Shown: one piece after another, positions 28,573 through 41,045 of the stretch
How the letters are laid out: the number at the start of each line of letters is the position of its first letter
How positions within the stretch are numbered: position 1 is the first letter of the stretch
Origin: Scolanthus callimorphus
Lineage: Eukaryota; Cnidaria; Anthozoa; Actiniaria; Edwardsiidae
Direction of reading: 5' to 3'
Length of the DNA: 64,000 nucleotides
Assembly: GCA_033964015.1 (NCBI GenBank)
Contig: CM066913.1
Coordinates: 10,410,953 to 10,474,952, forward strand
Made by a program: the position numbers and the translations under genes
Notes under the pieces: generated by a model
Told to the model about the DNA's origin: nothing
The model's database searches: none
What the model saw: only the letters and a program-made list of their open reading frames with translations

Positions 28573-28605
28573 CAGGTAATTTAACTGCGGAGTAGGGCAA
28601 TCCTG
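28573..28605 (+). repeat. 33-bp repeat, exact inverted copy at 31961-31993
   Basis: CAGGTAATTTAACTGCGGAG and the next 13 bases match the reverse complement of 31961-31993 perfectly. The pair lies outside the IS3EU-like transposon, 52 bp from one end and 114 bp from the other, so it belongs to the DNA into which that element inserted. Confidence 0.85.
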
Positions 28606-28674
28606 TGCATGGTTTTTTTAATCTAATAATAAAAACTCCTAAATTCTTCCAGTTTTGTACGATGGCCGAGAAGG

Positions 28675-29165
28675 GCCTTCCACGTTTCCGACTTCCACGT
28701 TTCGGACTTCCACGTTTCCGACTTCCACGTTTCTGATATGACTTCCAGGCGCGTAGCTACCTATTAAAGCCAATAAGCATTTGCAGTTAATGTACTATAC
28801 AGCACAACCAGAGAGTTGACCATAAAACAAGTTGCCTACATCGTAAAAATACGGGAAAAACGGACTTCCACGTTTCGGACTTCCACGTTTCGGACTTCCA
28901 CGTTTCCGACTTCCACGTTTCCGACTTCCACGTTTCCGACTTCCACGTTTCGGACTTCCACGTTTCCGACTTCCACGTTTCGGACTTCCACGTTTCCGAC
29001 TTCCACGTTTCCGACTTCCATGTTTCCGACTTCCACGTTTCCGACTTCCATGTTTCCGACTTCCATGTTTCGGACTTCCACGTTTCGGACTTCCACGTAT
29101 CGGATTTCCACGTTTCGGACTTCCACGTTTCGGACTTCCGACTTCCAAGTTTCCGACTTCCAAAA
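28675..29165. repeat. 15-bp minisatellite in the left terminal inverted repeat
   Basis: About thirty units of CTTCCACGTTTC(C/G)GA, interrupted at about 28740-28860 by unique DNA. The repetitive open frames on both strands (RTSTFPTSTF, KSETWKSETW) arise from the array and are not genes. Confidence 0.9.
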
Positions 29166-29510
29166 GATTCAAGTTTCCGAATTCTTTTCGGGTCAATCGT
29201 CGGGGACAATCTTTGAGACCTTTTGGGGAGACCACGCGTGCACATGTGCGGAAGGCAGTGAGTGCAAAGAGATTTATAGCAAAAAGGAAATTCGGTGTAA
29301 AAATAGTCCGCCCGCGAAATTTCTCGCTGAAATGCGCGGGCAGCAATTTTCAACGTAGCCCGCGCGGGCTATCGGTGACGGATGCAGACCCTTAAGAAGA
29401 GGGGTGGCTAGTACAAAGGATATACTGCAGAGTTCAGACCAAGGGGGTGGCTAATCTTAGATTTTTTGCAAGAAATATGAGAACAAGTGGGTGGCTAGCC
29501 ACCCTAATGG

Positions 29511-29778
29511 GAAGCAGCGAGTTATGTTTTCCCGAGAATTTCGAAACATCCAGATTCGAGGGAAAACAAAACTTGCTGTTTCCCGAGGATGCAGTCGTAA
29601 AGTGTTTTATTATATAACAAAAGGAAAATTCGGTGTCTCCCGCGCGGGCAAAATTTTCCCATTTAGCCAGCGCGGGCTACATTATACACTTAATGACTGC
29701 TTCCGAGGGAAACAGCGAGTTTTGTTTCCCGAGAATCTCGAGATTCGAGGGAAACAAAACTCGCTGTTTCCCGAGGTG
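29511..29778. repeat. Two GGGAAACAGCGAG palindromes in tandem
   Basis: Palindromes at about 29511-29589 and 29704-29778 share arms of the type GGGAAACAGCGAG(T)TTTGTT and are each followed by TTTTATTATATA-CAAAA-GGAAA. Inside the transposon they may be a nested repeat. Confidence 0.65.
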
Positions 29779-29917
29779 CAGAAGTGTTTTATTATATAGC
29801 AAAAAGGAAATACGGTAAAAATAGTCCGCCGAAATTTCTCGCTCTAGCGATGTCGCCCGCGCGGGCAACAATTTTTTAATTGTAGCCCGCGTGGGCTACA
29901 TTGACTTTGTAGCCCGC

Positions 29918-30075
29918 CACGTGACCATGATAGAACCAATCAGAGCGCGTGCTTTGATCGAATAAACACGAGCTATATAATAATGAAAATTGTTGCCCGC
30001 TTGACTTTACCACGTGACTATGATAGAACCAATCAGAGCGCGCGCTTTGATCGAATAAATACGAGCTATATGGTA
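29918..30075. repeat. Duplicated module with CACGTGAC, CCAAT and ATATA words
   Basis: Two adjacent copies share ATGATAGAACCAATCAGAGC, then GCTTTGATCGAATAAA and ACGAGCTATAT. Each carries CCAAT then a TATA-like word about 35 bases on, as in a promoter. They lie upstream of DNA read on the plus strand, opposite to the transposase. Confidence 0.55.
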
Positions 30076-30479
30076 ACAACAATTGTCGTGATACGATACA
30101 GCAAATGAATCACTTGTTTACAGGTAATCTATACAGGTGCGTTTTGCCCTTGCAGTGCGTTGTTGTAAGTAGGAGATTCGAGAATCGATGGCCTTGCAAT
30201 CAATAGCAAAGTCCAAGATCAGTTCCTATAGATAAAATTTCAGCTATGATGTTTTGACAGATCTCGAGTACTCAATTCTATTCTGCTCAATTCTAAGTGA
30301 TGAGTAACTAGAACGAAAGATAAAGTTTTTAACGCTTCTTTCTAAAATATGTAATTAAATATAAAATATGTCTTAACACAATATGTAGTCGTAACACAAT
30401 ATGTCTTTGGAAAAAGTAAAGGCTGGGCCACGGTTCAATCACATGCGTCGTGTATGTAAACTGTTTCGAGGTTTAAAAG

Positions 30480-31460
30480 GCCTCAAATACCAAGGTCTTT
30501 CAATCTATTGGTTATGTCAATAAATAGCTTTAATCCCTGTTCTGTGTTTCCGGGTTCACCGTATCCAGGAACTACACAATTCACAAGTTCTTCAACTTCA
30601 TCTGAATAATCGGGAATCTGCTCAGTATACATTTGTTTGCAAAAGCTCTACTTCATTTTCATCAACGTCCAACAAGTAGCTTTTTGTAGAGTAGACCTCA
30701 GGAAGGAAAAACATCACATCTGGTTTCCCCCCTAACACGTCTGCATTTTTCTTCACTTGAATCGATTTAATATTCCATAGTTTTGCAACCGAGTAGAGCT
30801 CTTTTCTTAATATCGGCATAAAACAAACTTTAAACATTCTTGATGTAGGGATCGTGATCCTGATAAATTCCTGAATCTCTCAGATCCTTGAAAAATTGAT
30901 TCACCATCCTCCACCACCACACCTGAGCTTTGACCAGTATGCCTCAATTCGTTGGTTGGCACTGCTTTTACCTTGAATGACGCTATTCTGTCCTGCCATG
31001 TTGTCTGTGCCGTCCCACCTTAGTAGTTTTTGTATAACAGATATCCACACATTTTCAGTCCCTTGGTCAGTTCTCAGAAGCCTCGGTACACCTCCAAGTT
31101 GCTTGACCGTGCAAAGGAAGTGAGAAAGTGTCACATTAGGGTTATTGTTGGTAGAGCCTACTTCTAACCAAAGAACACGTCTTGAAAATCCATCCACACA
31201 TCCGTGAACGCAAAATCCATATGGATTTAACTTATCCCATCCGTCTATATGCCATACATAATTTGGACCAGGTGTATCCCAGTATTTCGGAGTTTGTTTA
31301 ACCCTGAGCAAAGTAATCCGTTATAAGCTCTTGAACTGGTTGAACACGTTCATTTTGTAGCGCTGGGGAATAGGCAGGTAGAACACAAGAGCCCCCATGT
31401 ATCAACAAACAAATTCCGAGGAAACGGAGCATTCTTCCCCTAGGGTAAACAGGCGTAAAT
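30480..31460 (-). pseudogene. Degenerate DDE integrase-type transposase
   Basis: The open core at 30901-31311 reads NYVWHIDGWDKLNPYGFCVH, then VDGFSRRVLWLEV, LLRTDQGTENVW and NQRIEAYWSKL. The Asp of HIDG, the Asp of TDQG and the Glu of RIEAYW fit a DDE triad. The next stretch (WWRMVNQFFKDLRDSG) is in another frame after a shift near 30915; the tail at 30622-30837 (FCFMPI-like VCFMPILRKELYSVAKLWN, GGKPDVMFFLPEVY) is in a third. The N-terminal part near 31320-31460 is weak. The protein is broken, so this copy cannot mobilise itself. Confidence 0.75.
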
Positions 31461-31579
31461 TTTGTGCGATGTGGCAATGGATAAAGGGAAGAAAAGGACG
31501 TCTTGCTCTGAACTTTTGCTACCCGCCATATTGGAAGTGTTGAAGAAGCGCCACATGATGACAACAAGGCCAGGCCAAC

Positions 31580-31835
31580 ATCAGAAGTCAGAAACATAGA
31601 AGTCAGAAACGTGGAAGTCGGAAACGTGGAAGTCGGAAACGTGGAAGTCGGAAACGTGGAAGTCGGAAACGTGGAAGTCGGAAACGTGGAAGTCGGAAAC
31701 GTGGAAGCCCGAAACATGGAAGTCGGAAACATGGAAGTCGGAAACGTGGAAGTCGGAAACATGGAAGTCGGAAACGTGGAAGTCGGAAACGTAGAAGTCC
31801 GAAACATGGAAGTCGGAAACGTGGAAGGCCCTTCT
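31580..31835. repeat. 15-bp minisatellite in the right terminal inverted repeat
   Basis: About sixteen units of GGAAACGTGGAAGTC, the reverse complement of the left array. The frames over it (MEVGNVEVGNVE) are artefacts of the repeat. Confidence 0.9.
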
Positions 31836-32867
31836 CGGCCATCGTAGTTTTGTGAGTGTAAACACCTAATTCAGAAAAGGTTGCTTTGGTCATTGGTCTT
31901 TGGTCATTGAACGCCTTTGTTTCGTGGTCACTGAAGCAAAGCATTCCTTTGTTTCGTGCCCAGGATTGCCCTACTCCGCAGTTAAATTACCTGTTGAAAG
32001 ACCAACGCCAAAGCAACCATTTTTGAAGCTATTTGTAAAACAAATATGCTTCCTTAGTTGGCGCTACTGTGAATGTGTTTCTAGATAGGCATGGACTTTC
32101 TTTTTTGGCGGACGGTACTTCATATTACTCGATTTCGCAACCATTTACAATGCAACTTGTATTGGGACCTCTCCATGTTGACTCTGCACAAGCGGGGTCT
32201 TGTTTCTGCAACAGGGGAGGGAGGGGCAATTTTGTCCAACTCAGCTATGGTTTAGACGTATCCAGAGACGCCATCTTGAATTTACAAAATGTGAAGCAAA
32301 ATAGCCTATTCTTAGCTTTAAACTCACTTTTCAAAGCAGGATTTCTGACAGATAGACGAAGTAGAGTTGTGTGAAGATTCTGACATGGATATCCAAGTTC
32401 GTTCGTTCCGAGAAGCACGTAAAAATGGTGGGTTTTATGCTTAGCCTTTTAGCTTTGCTCGATTAAACCGGCAGGTCCGAAATGCAGACCGGAAAATGCA
32501 GACCAGAAATGCAAATAGAGTCTCTGGCCCGATAAGGCCCGATAGATTTTTACATCCCCGATAGATTTTCATATCCCGATATATGTTTTGAAGTTACGGC
32601 TGCTCAAAAAGATTAGCAGGCTGCAAAGAAAAACTGATGGCCGACAAAGCGACATGATGCAAATTTCGTAGCTTCAAAGCAACAAGCAGAACAAGTTTAG
32701 TTTCCTCGCCAAGCCAATTCTGACTCAGACTCAAGGATTCCAGTTGTATTTTATTTAAGCAAACAATGAGGTGAGCTTTCAGGCTGCACTTAACAAAATT
32801 CTGTGGATCGAACATTTCTCACATTTGGCAAAAAGTAGCCCGGTCGCCGGTTCATGGGATTTTCACG

Positions 32868-32900
<33 letters not shown>
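32868..32900 (+). repeat. Run of 33 C residues
   Basis: Uninterrupted C33, followed by TCTC7. Its true length is unlikely to be assembled exactly. It could form a G-quadruplex on the minus strand. Confidence 0.9.
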
Positions 32901-32902
<2 letters not shown>

Positions 32903-32938
32903 TCCCCCCCGTTTTCTCATCTTTCTGGTATATTCTAG

Positions 32939-33081
32939 CAATTATTGGATGAGGTTTTGTGATTTCCAGAATAAACAATGTCGAGACAGGTGAAATCAGG
33001 CGAGGCCGTGAGGCCGAGCCTGATTCCACTTGGCGAGACATTGTTTATTCTGGAAATCGCAAAAACCGAATTCAATAATTG
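32939..33081. mobile_element. Palindromic MITE
   Basis: Arms starting CAATTATTG and passing through GATTTCCAGAATAAACAATG to a GGCGAGGCCGTGAGGCCGAGCC centre are inverted copies of each other. About 143 bp. Confidence 0.75.
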
Positions 33082-36000
33082 TTTTATTATACATTGATTC
33101 AGTAAAAATACTTTTTTTTTCTGTCAAGCACTTTCTTTTACACAAGCGCCTTGTTAGATAGGAAAAACATCGCGTAGGATCAAGAATCAGCTAGCTGATT
33201 CTTGGAGAAAATCAAAGTGCGTGATTCCCAAAGTAAAGCGCGCACATTTAGCCAATCAGAATCGAGATAGTTAATACAACGTATAATAATTTGTATTAGC
33301 CACCCCCTTGTTTTGAAATGTCTGGTACATTTTTTGTATTATCAACCCCCATTTTTCATTTCTTGATCCGCCACTGGTGGACTATTTGTTCCTGGGATTT
33401 GTTGTTGTCCGAGCTGGTCTCAGAGCTTGGTTTTCAATGTAGCCTTCATGAAACTCTTTCAAAATAAAACTCCAAAATAAAGACAAAGACCTCATTTAGG
33501 CGATATGTATCATGCTACCAAAACAAGAGAATACTTGTAAACTCAACATAGTAAACTTTATTTTACTTACACCCATAAGATCACAATATGGTTTATTTGC
33601 CATCTAAGGGCCTTTACATGGGAAGGGATATGCCTCATAGGGAGGATAACAAAACAAAATAAGTTATCCCTCATAGGAGTGACATTGCTCCCCATGTAAA
33701 CTCCCCTAATGAAAACTGGATCTTGCCACCTTTGAGGCAGGGCTCAAAATTGTAGCCGATATGAATGTAAATGTGATTTTTTTTCGTTTCGCCTTAACGC
33801 ACCTAAATTTGGGGGACATTGTCTAAAATTGTCAAACTATGCATAAAATTTAATTTCGAGTCCTGCCATATTACAAACTCAACAGGGGGGTGTATGGAAA
33901 ATGAAGACCTGAAAACAAAGACCCATTAGACCTGCTGGGAGCCAGGAAAAATGCAGAACCCTGGAAAATAACAGATAGTTTGGCTCACAGGCACCAGGGG
34001 TCTGCAGTTTTCCTGTGTCTCAGGTAATGGGTCTTAGTTTTTCCATGACCACAACAGGTATTTCTTCAAATCAATTTTGACCCTTGAAGACCATCAGAGC
34101 CCAAGCTAATAAAATGTTAATTTGTAAGAAACAATATTGTTCAAGAAAATGTGAGCCACTGCTTTGAAATAGTATACCTTAGCTTGTAGTGTTTTAAAAG
34201 AATTACTAAAACTTGCTAAAATTGTGATTTCTCTAAAACATAACTGGCAAAAATGTACCCTAAGTTAACAGAAGTCTTCTTTGCTCTGGTCCAAAAGTAT
34301 CCTCAACGAGATCCAGATGTCACATAACACTTGTTTGACACGTACTACCCAGATCTGGTAATGTATTTAACATTCCAGGGGTTCTTGAACATTTTTCACA
34401 TCCCAAAGACCAACCAGAATCACTAACCAGATCTGGTTAATGTCATGCAACCTCTATGAGACTTATCTGGGGCTATGTTGCTCACACCTCTCTTTTGCAG
34501 ATGAAACTTTTGGACTGGAGAGAAGGCGCGCCGGTTAACTCAGGCTAGCAGAAATATAAATATTAGATAAAACATGACTTGATTCTCAAGTACAAAAAAA
34601 TTAGCAATTTTCAATCAATTCAGCCACATAAAGCCTTAAAAAATTTTAAGATTCTATTCTTGACAACTGAAGAGCATATGACCAGTTTAATACCTAGCAA
34701 AAGCCCTTTCGAAATATGAAGAATGCCATTTACAGCTCCTTGATATCTCTTTTGGTTCCAAGATATTGAGGTGTTTCTGATTCTGAGTGATGACATAATC
34801 ATGTTGACTTATCTAGGGGCTGAAATACAAAATATTAGATATTAAGTATTTCATAACATGATGACATCATCATTCCAAATCAGGAAAACCTCATTTTTAT
34901 GTACTTAATATTATTTGTATTTTCCCATGGCCTTTCTCAAGTATTAAAACTGGATTGGGGTCATATGCTCTTTAAAAGCTTGGGCTTCATGTTTCTTGAG
35001 GATCAGCATGATAGTAATAACAAACATTTAGTTGTAATGTCAACAACAACAGCATGATGCAACATCCACAGCGAAAAGTTTTCCCTGTGCTCTTTAAATT
35101 CGTGTCTCAGCCCTTCCGTACGTTCCATTTCTGCCAACGCCCATGCATCTGTACACCTTGGACGAACAAGACCCTTGCAAATAGCTTCCCGTACGCTTTG
35201 CGTACCTATGTTTTAATTAGGTGTAAATAAGGCGACGGAAAGGGCACTAGAACACTAGGGGTGGGGGGGGGGGAGGGGGGGGGGTGGTCGCCCCCCTAGT
35301 TTTTCCGAAAACAATCCAATCCTTTTCCCCAAACAATCCTTTACTGTAACATTCTCTCTTAACTTTGTACGTATCGGATGTTGGAATATAAATGGGTATA
35401 ACAGCACAACACTAGGAAACAAATTACATCAGAATAATGCATTGAACGTGATAAACAATCATGACATTTTTGGTATAACAAAATGTCAAAATGTTGTGGA
35501 TTTACGAGCCGCAGGCGAGTGACTCCACAACAAATTTTGACCACGATGATGGCGTAAAAAGTGGTAATAAGAGTCCACACCACTCAAAACCTCTGGAAAT
35601 TTATTTTTTTACCAAACAAAATCCCAAATGTTATGATTATGATCACTTTCCGTTGCAAATAGCGCGCGCATTCGAACAATTTCCCTTTGCTTTTGAGCCG
35701 CGCGCGCAAGCTGATGCGAGCAGAGTGGTATGGACTCTTATTTCCAACGGCAAATCAGCCAATCATTTTGCGAGAAAGCTAACTGTTATGGTAAAAATAA
35801 AAATTCAAGGCTTTAAATATTTTGTAAAACATCGTGAAAAAAGCACCGGCAGTAAACGAAACTCGGGGGCATTGCTGTCTTTATAAGAAATAGTATCTGC
35901 AAAGGCATTTCATATACACCTACACGAAACCAAATGTACTATGGGTAAAGCTTAATAGACACTTTTTTCATACAACCAGGGACATTTATCTTGGAACTGT

Positions 36001-36105
36001 TTATCTGAGCCCGCAAAATCTACAGAAAAATAATGAAGATTTGTTAGACGAATTAGAATGTGAAATCTTAAGCTTTTCAGTTCAAGGCGATGTCATTATA
36101 CACCA

Positions 36106-36975
36106 TGGCGTAGAATTCAGGTCATGCGCACTACGCTAATCTGGGTACTTGTATTAAATTACGCGTCGCCTCACAAATACAAAGAAAACAGTGAAACTTC
36201 GGCTGTTCTACTTTTCAATTTCTTTTTGCTCTTGGCTAGCAACACTTTTCAAGTTCCCACAAATCTGAAAACAATTTTACATACCTGAATTTGCTCTTGA
36301 TATGTTTTGTAATGAATTTGCAAACGTGCAAATATGTTCCCGAAGCAAATGTATTTAGATAGAAAATTCGACCAAATCCGCCATACATCCCCTTATAAAA
36401 CACTTCGACAGCCTACAAACAAATGTTCCAAACGTGGTCTACGGAGTTCGAGTCGAAAGTACACATGTAGATCTTGGTTTAATGCTTGAAAATGTTGGCA
36501 AAAGCTACCATTTGGATAGTTCCAAATCCCTCCGAAGATAGAGAATAAATCGCTTTTCGTGTATACCAAATTTAAAGGGACAGCTCGGACTCGCTGAGCC
36601 GCTACGCTTCGAGTTTTGCTCCAAAATTGTTCCCTCTTCGCTCGAATCGCCATTACTACTCTCTCTGCTGTTCCTGATGGCTTGGGGACAATAGGGGCGC
36701 TGAAAGACATTTTACAGGGCCTTTTCTGAGTCAAACATTAATAACACAGGCAGCCCAACGAAGTAAATTGCCGTTATTGCGAAATCGCTGTAATTCTTGC
36801 TAAAATTTGCGAAGAAAGCATACTAAACCGACGACAAATACAACCTGCAGTATAAGTTCTCAGGCTGGATAGATCTAAATGAATTTTGTGTCAAAGGAAT
36901 AATATTTCGTGCTTTATGCTTAATATATGCGCCCGCGACTCGATTTCCGCTGGCCAAATCGGCTGTATGGGATTC
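36106..36975. mobile_element. 870-bp insertion inside the LINE endonuclease
   Basis: The LINE protein breaks after FSVQGDVI and resumes at MGDFNARSG, so this segment is foreign. Its origin is unknown. The longest frame, on the minus strand at 36393-36734, has no recognised domain. Confidence 0.55.
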
Positions 36976-37115
36976 TTCGCCATGGGCGATTTTAATGCAA
37001 GGTCCGGATCCTTGCAAGAATTTGCGTTGGACGATGAAGGAAACACTTTTCTCGAGCTGCCAGAAGATTATGAAATGGACGTAGCAGTCCATAGAAATTC
37101 GCAAGACAAAAATAC

Positions 37116-37447
37116 CCGGGGGGAAACTCGAATTTTGACCCTAAAAAATACCTGGTCTGAAAAAATTTCCACACTAAAAAATACCCCTCAGTCTGAAAAT
37201 ACCCTAAAAAATACCAACAATTTTGACAGATTAAATTTTATTCTGGCCGTTTATTTAATATACATCAAATGTCTCTCGACTTTCAAAAACACTACTTTAT
37301 TTGCGTGAGAACCCCCTAAAAATACCTAATTTTCTTACTATACCGTTTTTTATTTTCGAACCCCTAAAAAATATCAGATCGCCGATTTCAACCCCTAAAA
37401 AATACGACGGTCACCCCTAGCATTCGAATATAGGTAGTCCCCCCCCC
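37116..37447. mobile_element. Second insertion in the LINE, AAAAATACC-rich
   Basis: It begins AATACCCGGGGGGAAACTCG, contains many CTAAAAAATACC words, and ends ATAGGTAGTCCCCCC...CCCGGG. The ends are roughly inverted (CCCGGGGGGA against TCCCCC...CGGG). It separates two parts of the endonuclease coding region. Confidence 0.55.
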
Positions 37448-40400
37448 CCCCGGGCAGGGGACGGAGTTCAATAATAGAGCTGTGTACCGCTATAAACTTA
37501 AGAATTCTGAATGGCAGAACTGAAGGTAGAAAACTTGTTTTAAATTTAAATATAACGGCAGTAGCTTGGTAGATTATGCTATCACCTCGTGCGACATCAA
37601 ATACTTTATTGTCAATCCCCTTGAGCTCCATTTAACGGACCATTGCTCTTTGTCGTACGCTCTCAAGCTAAAATATGTTAACAAAGACAACGAACAACAC
37701 GACGATGTCGGGATGAGCGAACTCAGAAAACTTGTTTGGAATGAAAAATTAAATGAAACACTGAGTCAGATTTTAATAACTAGCGAGACACAAGACAGAA
37801 TTTATGCCTCATTGAGCAACAACAACGTGGACACAATGACAGAACAGTTCACGCAAACGTTGACTGATGCATGCAAACAAGCTGGCTTGAAATATCAGAA
37901 TAAGAAAACGGAGAGTAACATCAAAAACAAGTTATGGTTTGACGAAGAATGCAAAACCCCCAAAAAAAAACTTAGAAACCTAGGCAGACATATTGTGAGA
38001 TCGCCCAACGATGAGTCGATAAGATCAGTGCTGCATAGTAAAAAGAAAATATTTAAACGTCTATGCAGAAGAAAGAAACAATACCGGAATAAGATTCTTG
38101 TAGATAATATGGATTTCAACAACTCTAAAGTGGTATGGAAACAGTTAAAGAAATTATTTGATATGGGAAACACAAAAAAAAAACAGAAGGGCGCAAATTG
38201 AGCGTCTAAGCACTAGAGGTAACACAGAGAACGACATACACTACACTTGGTAACAGGGACGGTCCGCTAGACTTCGTAATCACAGAACAAGAAATAACGA
38301 ATGCAATAAGTCAATTAAAATCGGGAAAAGCTCCAGGTGCAGACAACATTTTGAACGAATTTCTTAAATATAATAAAAGTATACTAAAAACACCGCTAAG
38401 CACTCTTTTAATAAAATCCTAGCCAGGGGCGAGTACCCGAGCGTTTGGAGTTATGGGCTTATCGTTCCAATTCATAAGAAGGCGACTCCTTAATCCCAGA
38501 AAACTACAGAGGAATAACTCTCTTATCTGCGATGGGGAAAGTTTTTATGTCAATAATGAACCAAAGGCTGTATTCTTACCTTGTAGAGGAAAAAATATAA
38601 GACCAGAACAATGTGGCTTCAGAAAAGGGCAAGGTACAACAGATAGTTTATTTATACTAAAATCATTAATTGATAAATACGTGAAAGCCAAGCCAAACAA
38701 AATGTCAAATCATCTGTTCGCATGTTTTTGTGGATTTTAGCAAAGCGTTTGACAGCATACCCAGAGAAAAATTGTTCGATAACTCGGAGCAGCGGGTGTA
38801 ACGGACGTTTCTTTGACTTAATTAAATCCATGTACTCCAAAGACAAATCGTCATTGAAAATAGGAAGCCTAATAACCCCAGCTTTTAAATGTAACGCAGG
38901 CGTGAAACAGGGGTGTATGATTTCGCCGACGTTGTTTAATCTTTTCCTAAGCGATCAGAAAACGAAAGCGATGCGACCATTAACGCGAGGCCACTTAGCT
39001 GTCTGCTCTACACTGACGACTTGGTGATCTTTTCAAGGTCCGCCAAGGGTCTGCAAAAATATCTTGATTGTCTTAAAGAATACTGTGATCTTACTCAAAT
39101 ATCGGTTAACCTAGACAAAACCAAAATTATGATTTTTAACAATAACGGTAGGACGATGAACAAATATATATTTTATTACAAAGGAAACCAATTACAAAAT
39201 GTTAAAAGTTACAAATACTTAGGCCTGCACTTTTCCGTCTACGGCACATTTTCCCTTGCTAAAGAGGAGATTAAGAAAATAGCTTTAAAAGCAATGTATA
39301 AACTTAGAAGTGAAATGGGCGTCCACTTTAGGTACAACATTCAGTTAACGTTACGATTATTTGACTCACTAATCAAACCTATTCTTCTATATGGAAGTGA
39401 AATCTGGGGAGTAGACTCAAAAGGAAAGATGGAAAAAGACCCAATCGAAATTGCGCATTGTAAATTCATTAAATGGTTATTAGGCGTGAATAGATATTGT
39501 ACCTCTAACGCATGTAGGGCTGAAGGGGGCGTTTCCCGATGAGAATGGACGCAAAGTGCAGAGCAATTACGTTTTGGAAAAAATTAATAACGATAAGGAG
39601 CAAATCAAATTATCGAGCAAAGTATTTTTGAACACCCTCATAAATGAAGAAAAGGAATTTTGGCACAAAAAGCTGAAGAACATTTTGGATCTCGCCGGCA
39701 TGAGTGACGTTTGGTTGACAGGACAAATCACGATTGAGAGCGTTAGACGAAGACTATGCGATATCGAACAACAAACATGGATAAGCTCTTTACAAAATGA
39801 CGAAAGAAAAGACGCGCGACAAGGCAACAAGTTGAGAACGTTTCGAAAATTCAAGCTCTCACACAACTATGAAAGTTATCTCACGAACGTCACGAATGTC
39901 GAACAGAATCGCCCTAACAAAATTGCGACTAAGCAACCACTCCTTAGCAGTCGAAACGGGGCGATATGCAAAACCCTATCAAGCTCCAAAAGATAGAGTC
40001 TGTCAAATTTGCAACACAGGAGCCGTAGAAGACGAAGAGCATTTTATAGTAAAATGCATAGCTTTCAAACCATACAGAATAAAATTGTTTGAATACCTCG
40101 AAAAGGAAGCAAAGGTCGCCCTCAATGGTTTACCCGCAGCGACTGTATTCCAAAAATTATAAAACTAAATCAAAACGGAAGTACCCAAAAGCAAATCGCG
40201 AAATTTATATGGGAAAGTATGTCAGAAAGAAAAAACATATTAAAGGCTGAACAGTAATGGCATCGCCTCGCCCCGCCGGACTAAACTTTATCTTATGTAT
40301 TTTGATATACACGGTACCAATAAACCATGTCTATGTCTATGTCCTTAAAACTCATTGGTTTTATACACCCTGCATATCAAAGTTCCCCAAAACGTGCGGT

Positions 40401-41045
40401 AATTTCACATGCTGGGGCCGGTTCCTGAAAGGTTGGATAAAAGGTATCTGTTGTATAGGTTTTGTTCAGGATTTATCTGTTGGATAAGCGTTTATCCACT
40501 GATAACTCTTAACCGGCCCGTGGCCTCTAAATTTTCGGCGCGCAAAAGATTTTCAACTTTCGCTAATAAACTACCTTCAGTTTTTTATATGTCGTGGCCA
40601 GGCTTGCTACGGCCCTGCTGAGCCTCGTATATAGAGGATATTACACGGTGGCGCGAAGATATGGATTTTATTTTCGAGTGGCAAGAACAATATTTTACGA
40701 ACGAGCGCAACTTGCACTAACTGGGCCATGTGACCCCAACTATACTCAATGAGATGTTTTGTCAAAATAAATTCCAGAAATACAAAGAACCAATTGCTAT
40801 TAGTCAGAAACTGAAGTTTCAGCATAAAATCTCAAACCTGGAGCAAATGGACAGCGAGTTGAATTTTCAAGATTTTATTCAGAATGTATCTGATTTCGGT
40901 CACATGACACATGCAGTTAGTGCAAGTGGCCTATTATATTTTGGTATTGTCAAAGACATTTATCTTTATCAAAAGCTTTTCAAAAATGCCCAAAAAATGA
41001 TTTGAAATTTCTCCACCAAAGCATTTTTTCACACTCTGCTAATAT

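Larger units (their letters stand above)
28658..31846 (-). mobile_element. IS3EU-like DNA transposon, 3.2 kb, degenerate
   Basis: Terminal inverted repeats start TACGATGGCCGAGAAGGGCC and continue as a 15-bp minisatellite ((G/C)GACTTCCACGTTTC). The element is flanked by the identical 6-mer GTTTTG at 28652-28657 and 31847-31852. Inside, on the minus strand, lies an integrase-type DDE domain. From memory, a 6-bp duplication and TAY ends are features of the IS3EU superfamily; that assignment is inference. The interior also has two GGGAAACAGCGAG palindromes, CGCGGGC-rich repeats and a duplicated CCAAT/TATA-like module. Confidence 0.8.
31847..35789. other. Intergenic region between the two large transposons
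   Basis: No supported gene. It contains an uninterrupted run of 33 C (32868-32900), a palindromic MITE (32939-33081), a G-run cluster near 35260-35290 and short repeats. The rest is featureless AT-rich DNA. Confidence 0.5.
35790..40180 (+). mobile_element. Non-LTR retrotransposon (endonuclease-RT LINE), degenerate and interrupted
   Basis: Pieces in order on the plus strand: endonuclease N-part about 35790-36105 (FKYFVKHREKSTGSKRNSG, RDIYLGTVYLSPQN); endonuclease GDFNARSG piece 36976-37115; linker and endonuclease end 37450-38200; RT about 38270-39540 with SGKAPGADNI, FRKGQGTTDS, VDFSKAFDSIPRE, GVKQGCMISPTLFNLF and the YTDD box at 39009-39020; C-terminal Cys/His motif CQICNTGAVEDEEHFIVKC near 40010-40060. 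Several frameshifts separate the pieces. The tail motif resembles CR1/L2-type elements, but the clade is uncertain. The 5' end is truncated or obscured. Confidence 0.82.

Noticed and set aside
28787..29358. Repetitive proteins of 180 or more residues on both strands (KSETW, RTSTF, VEVGN units)
   Set aside because: The 15-bp array is a multiple of three, so it stays open in many frames; it is the terminal repeat of a transposon.
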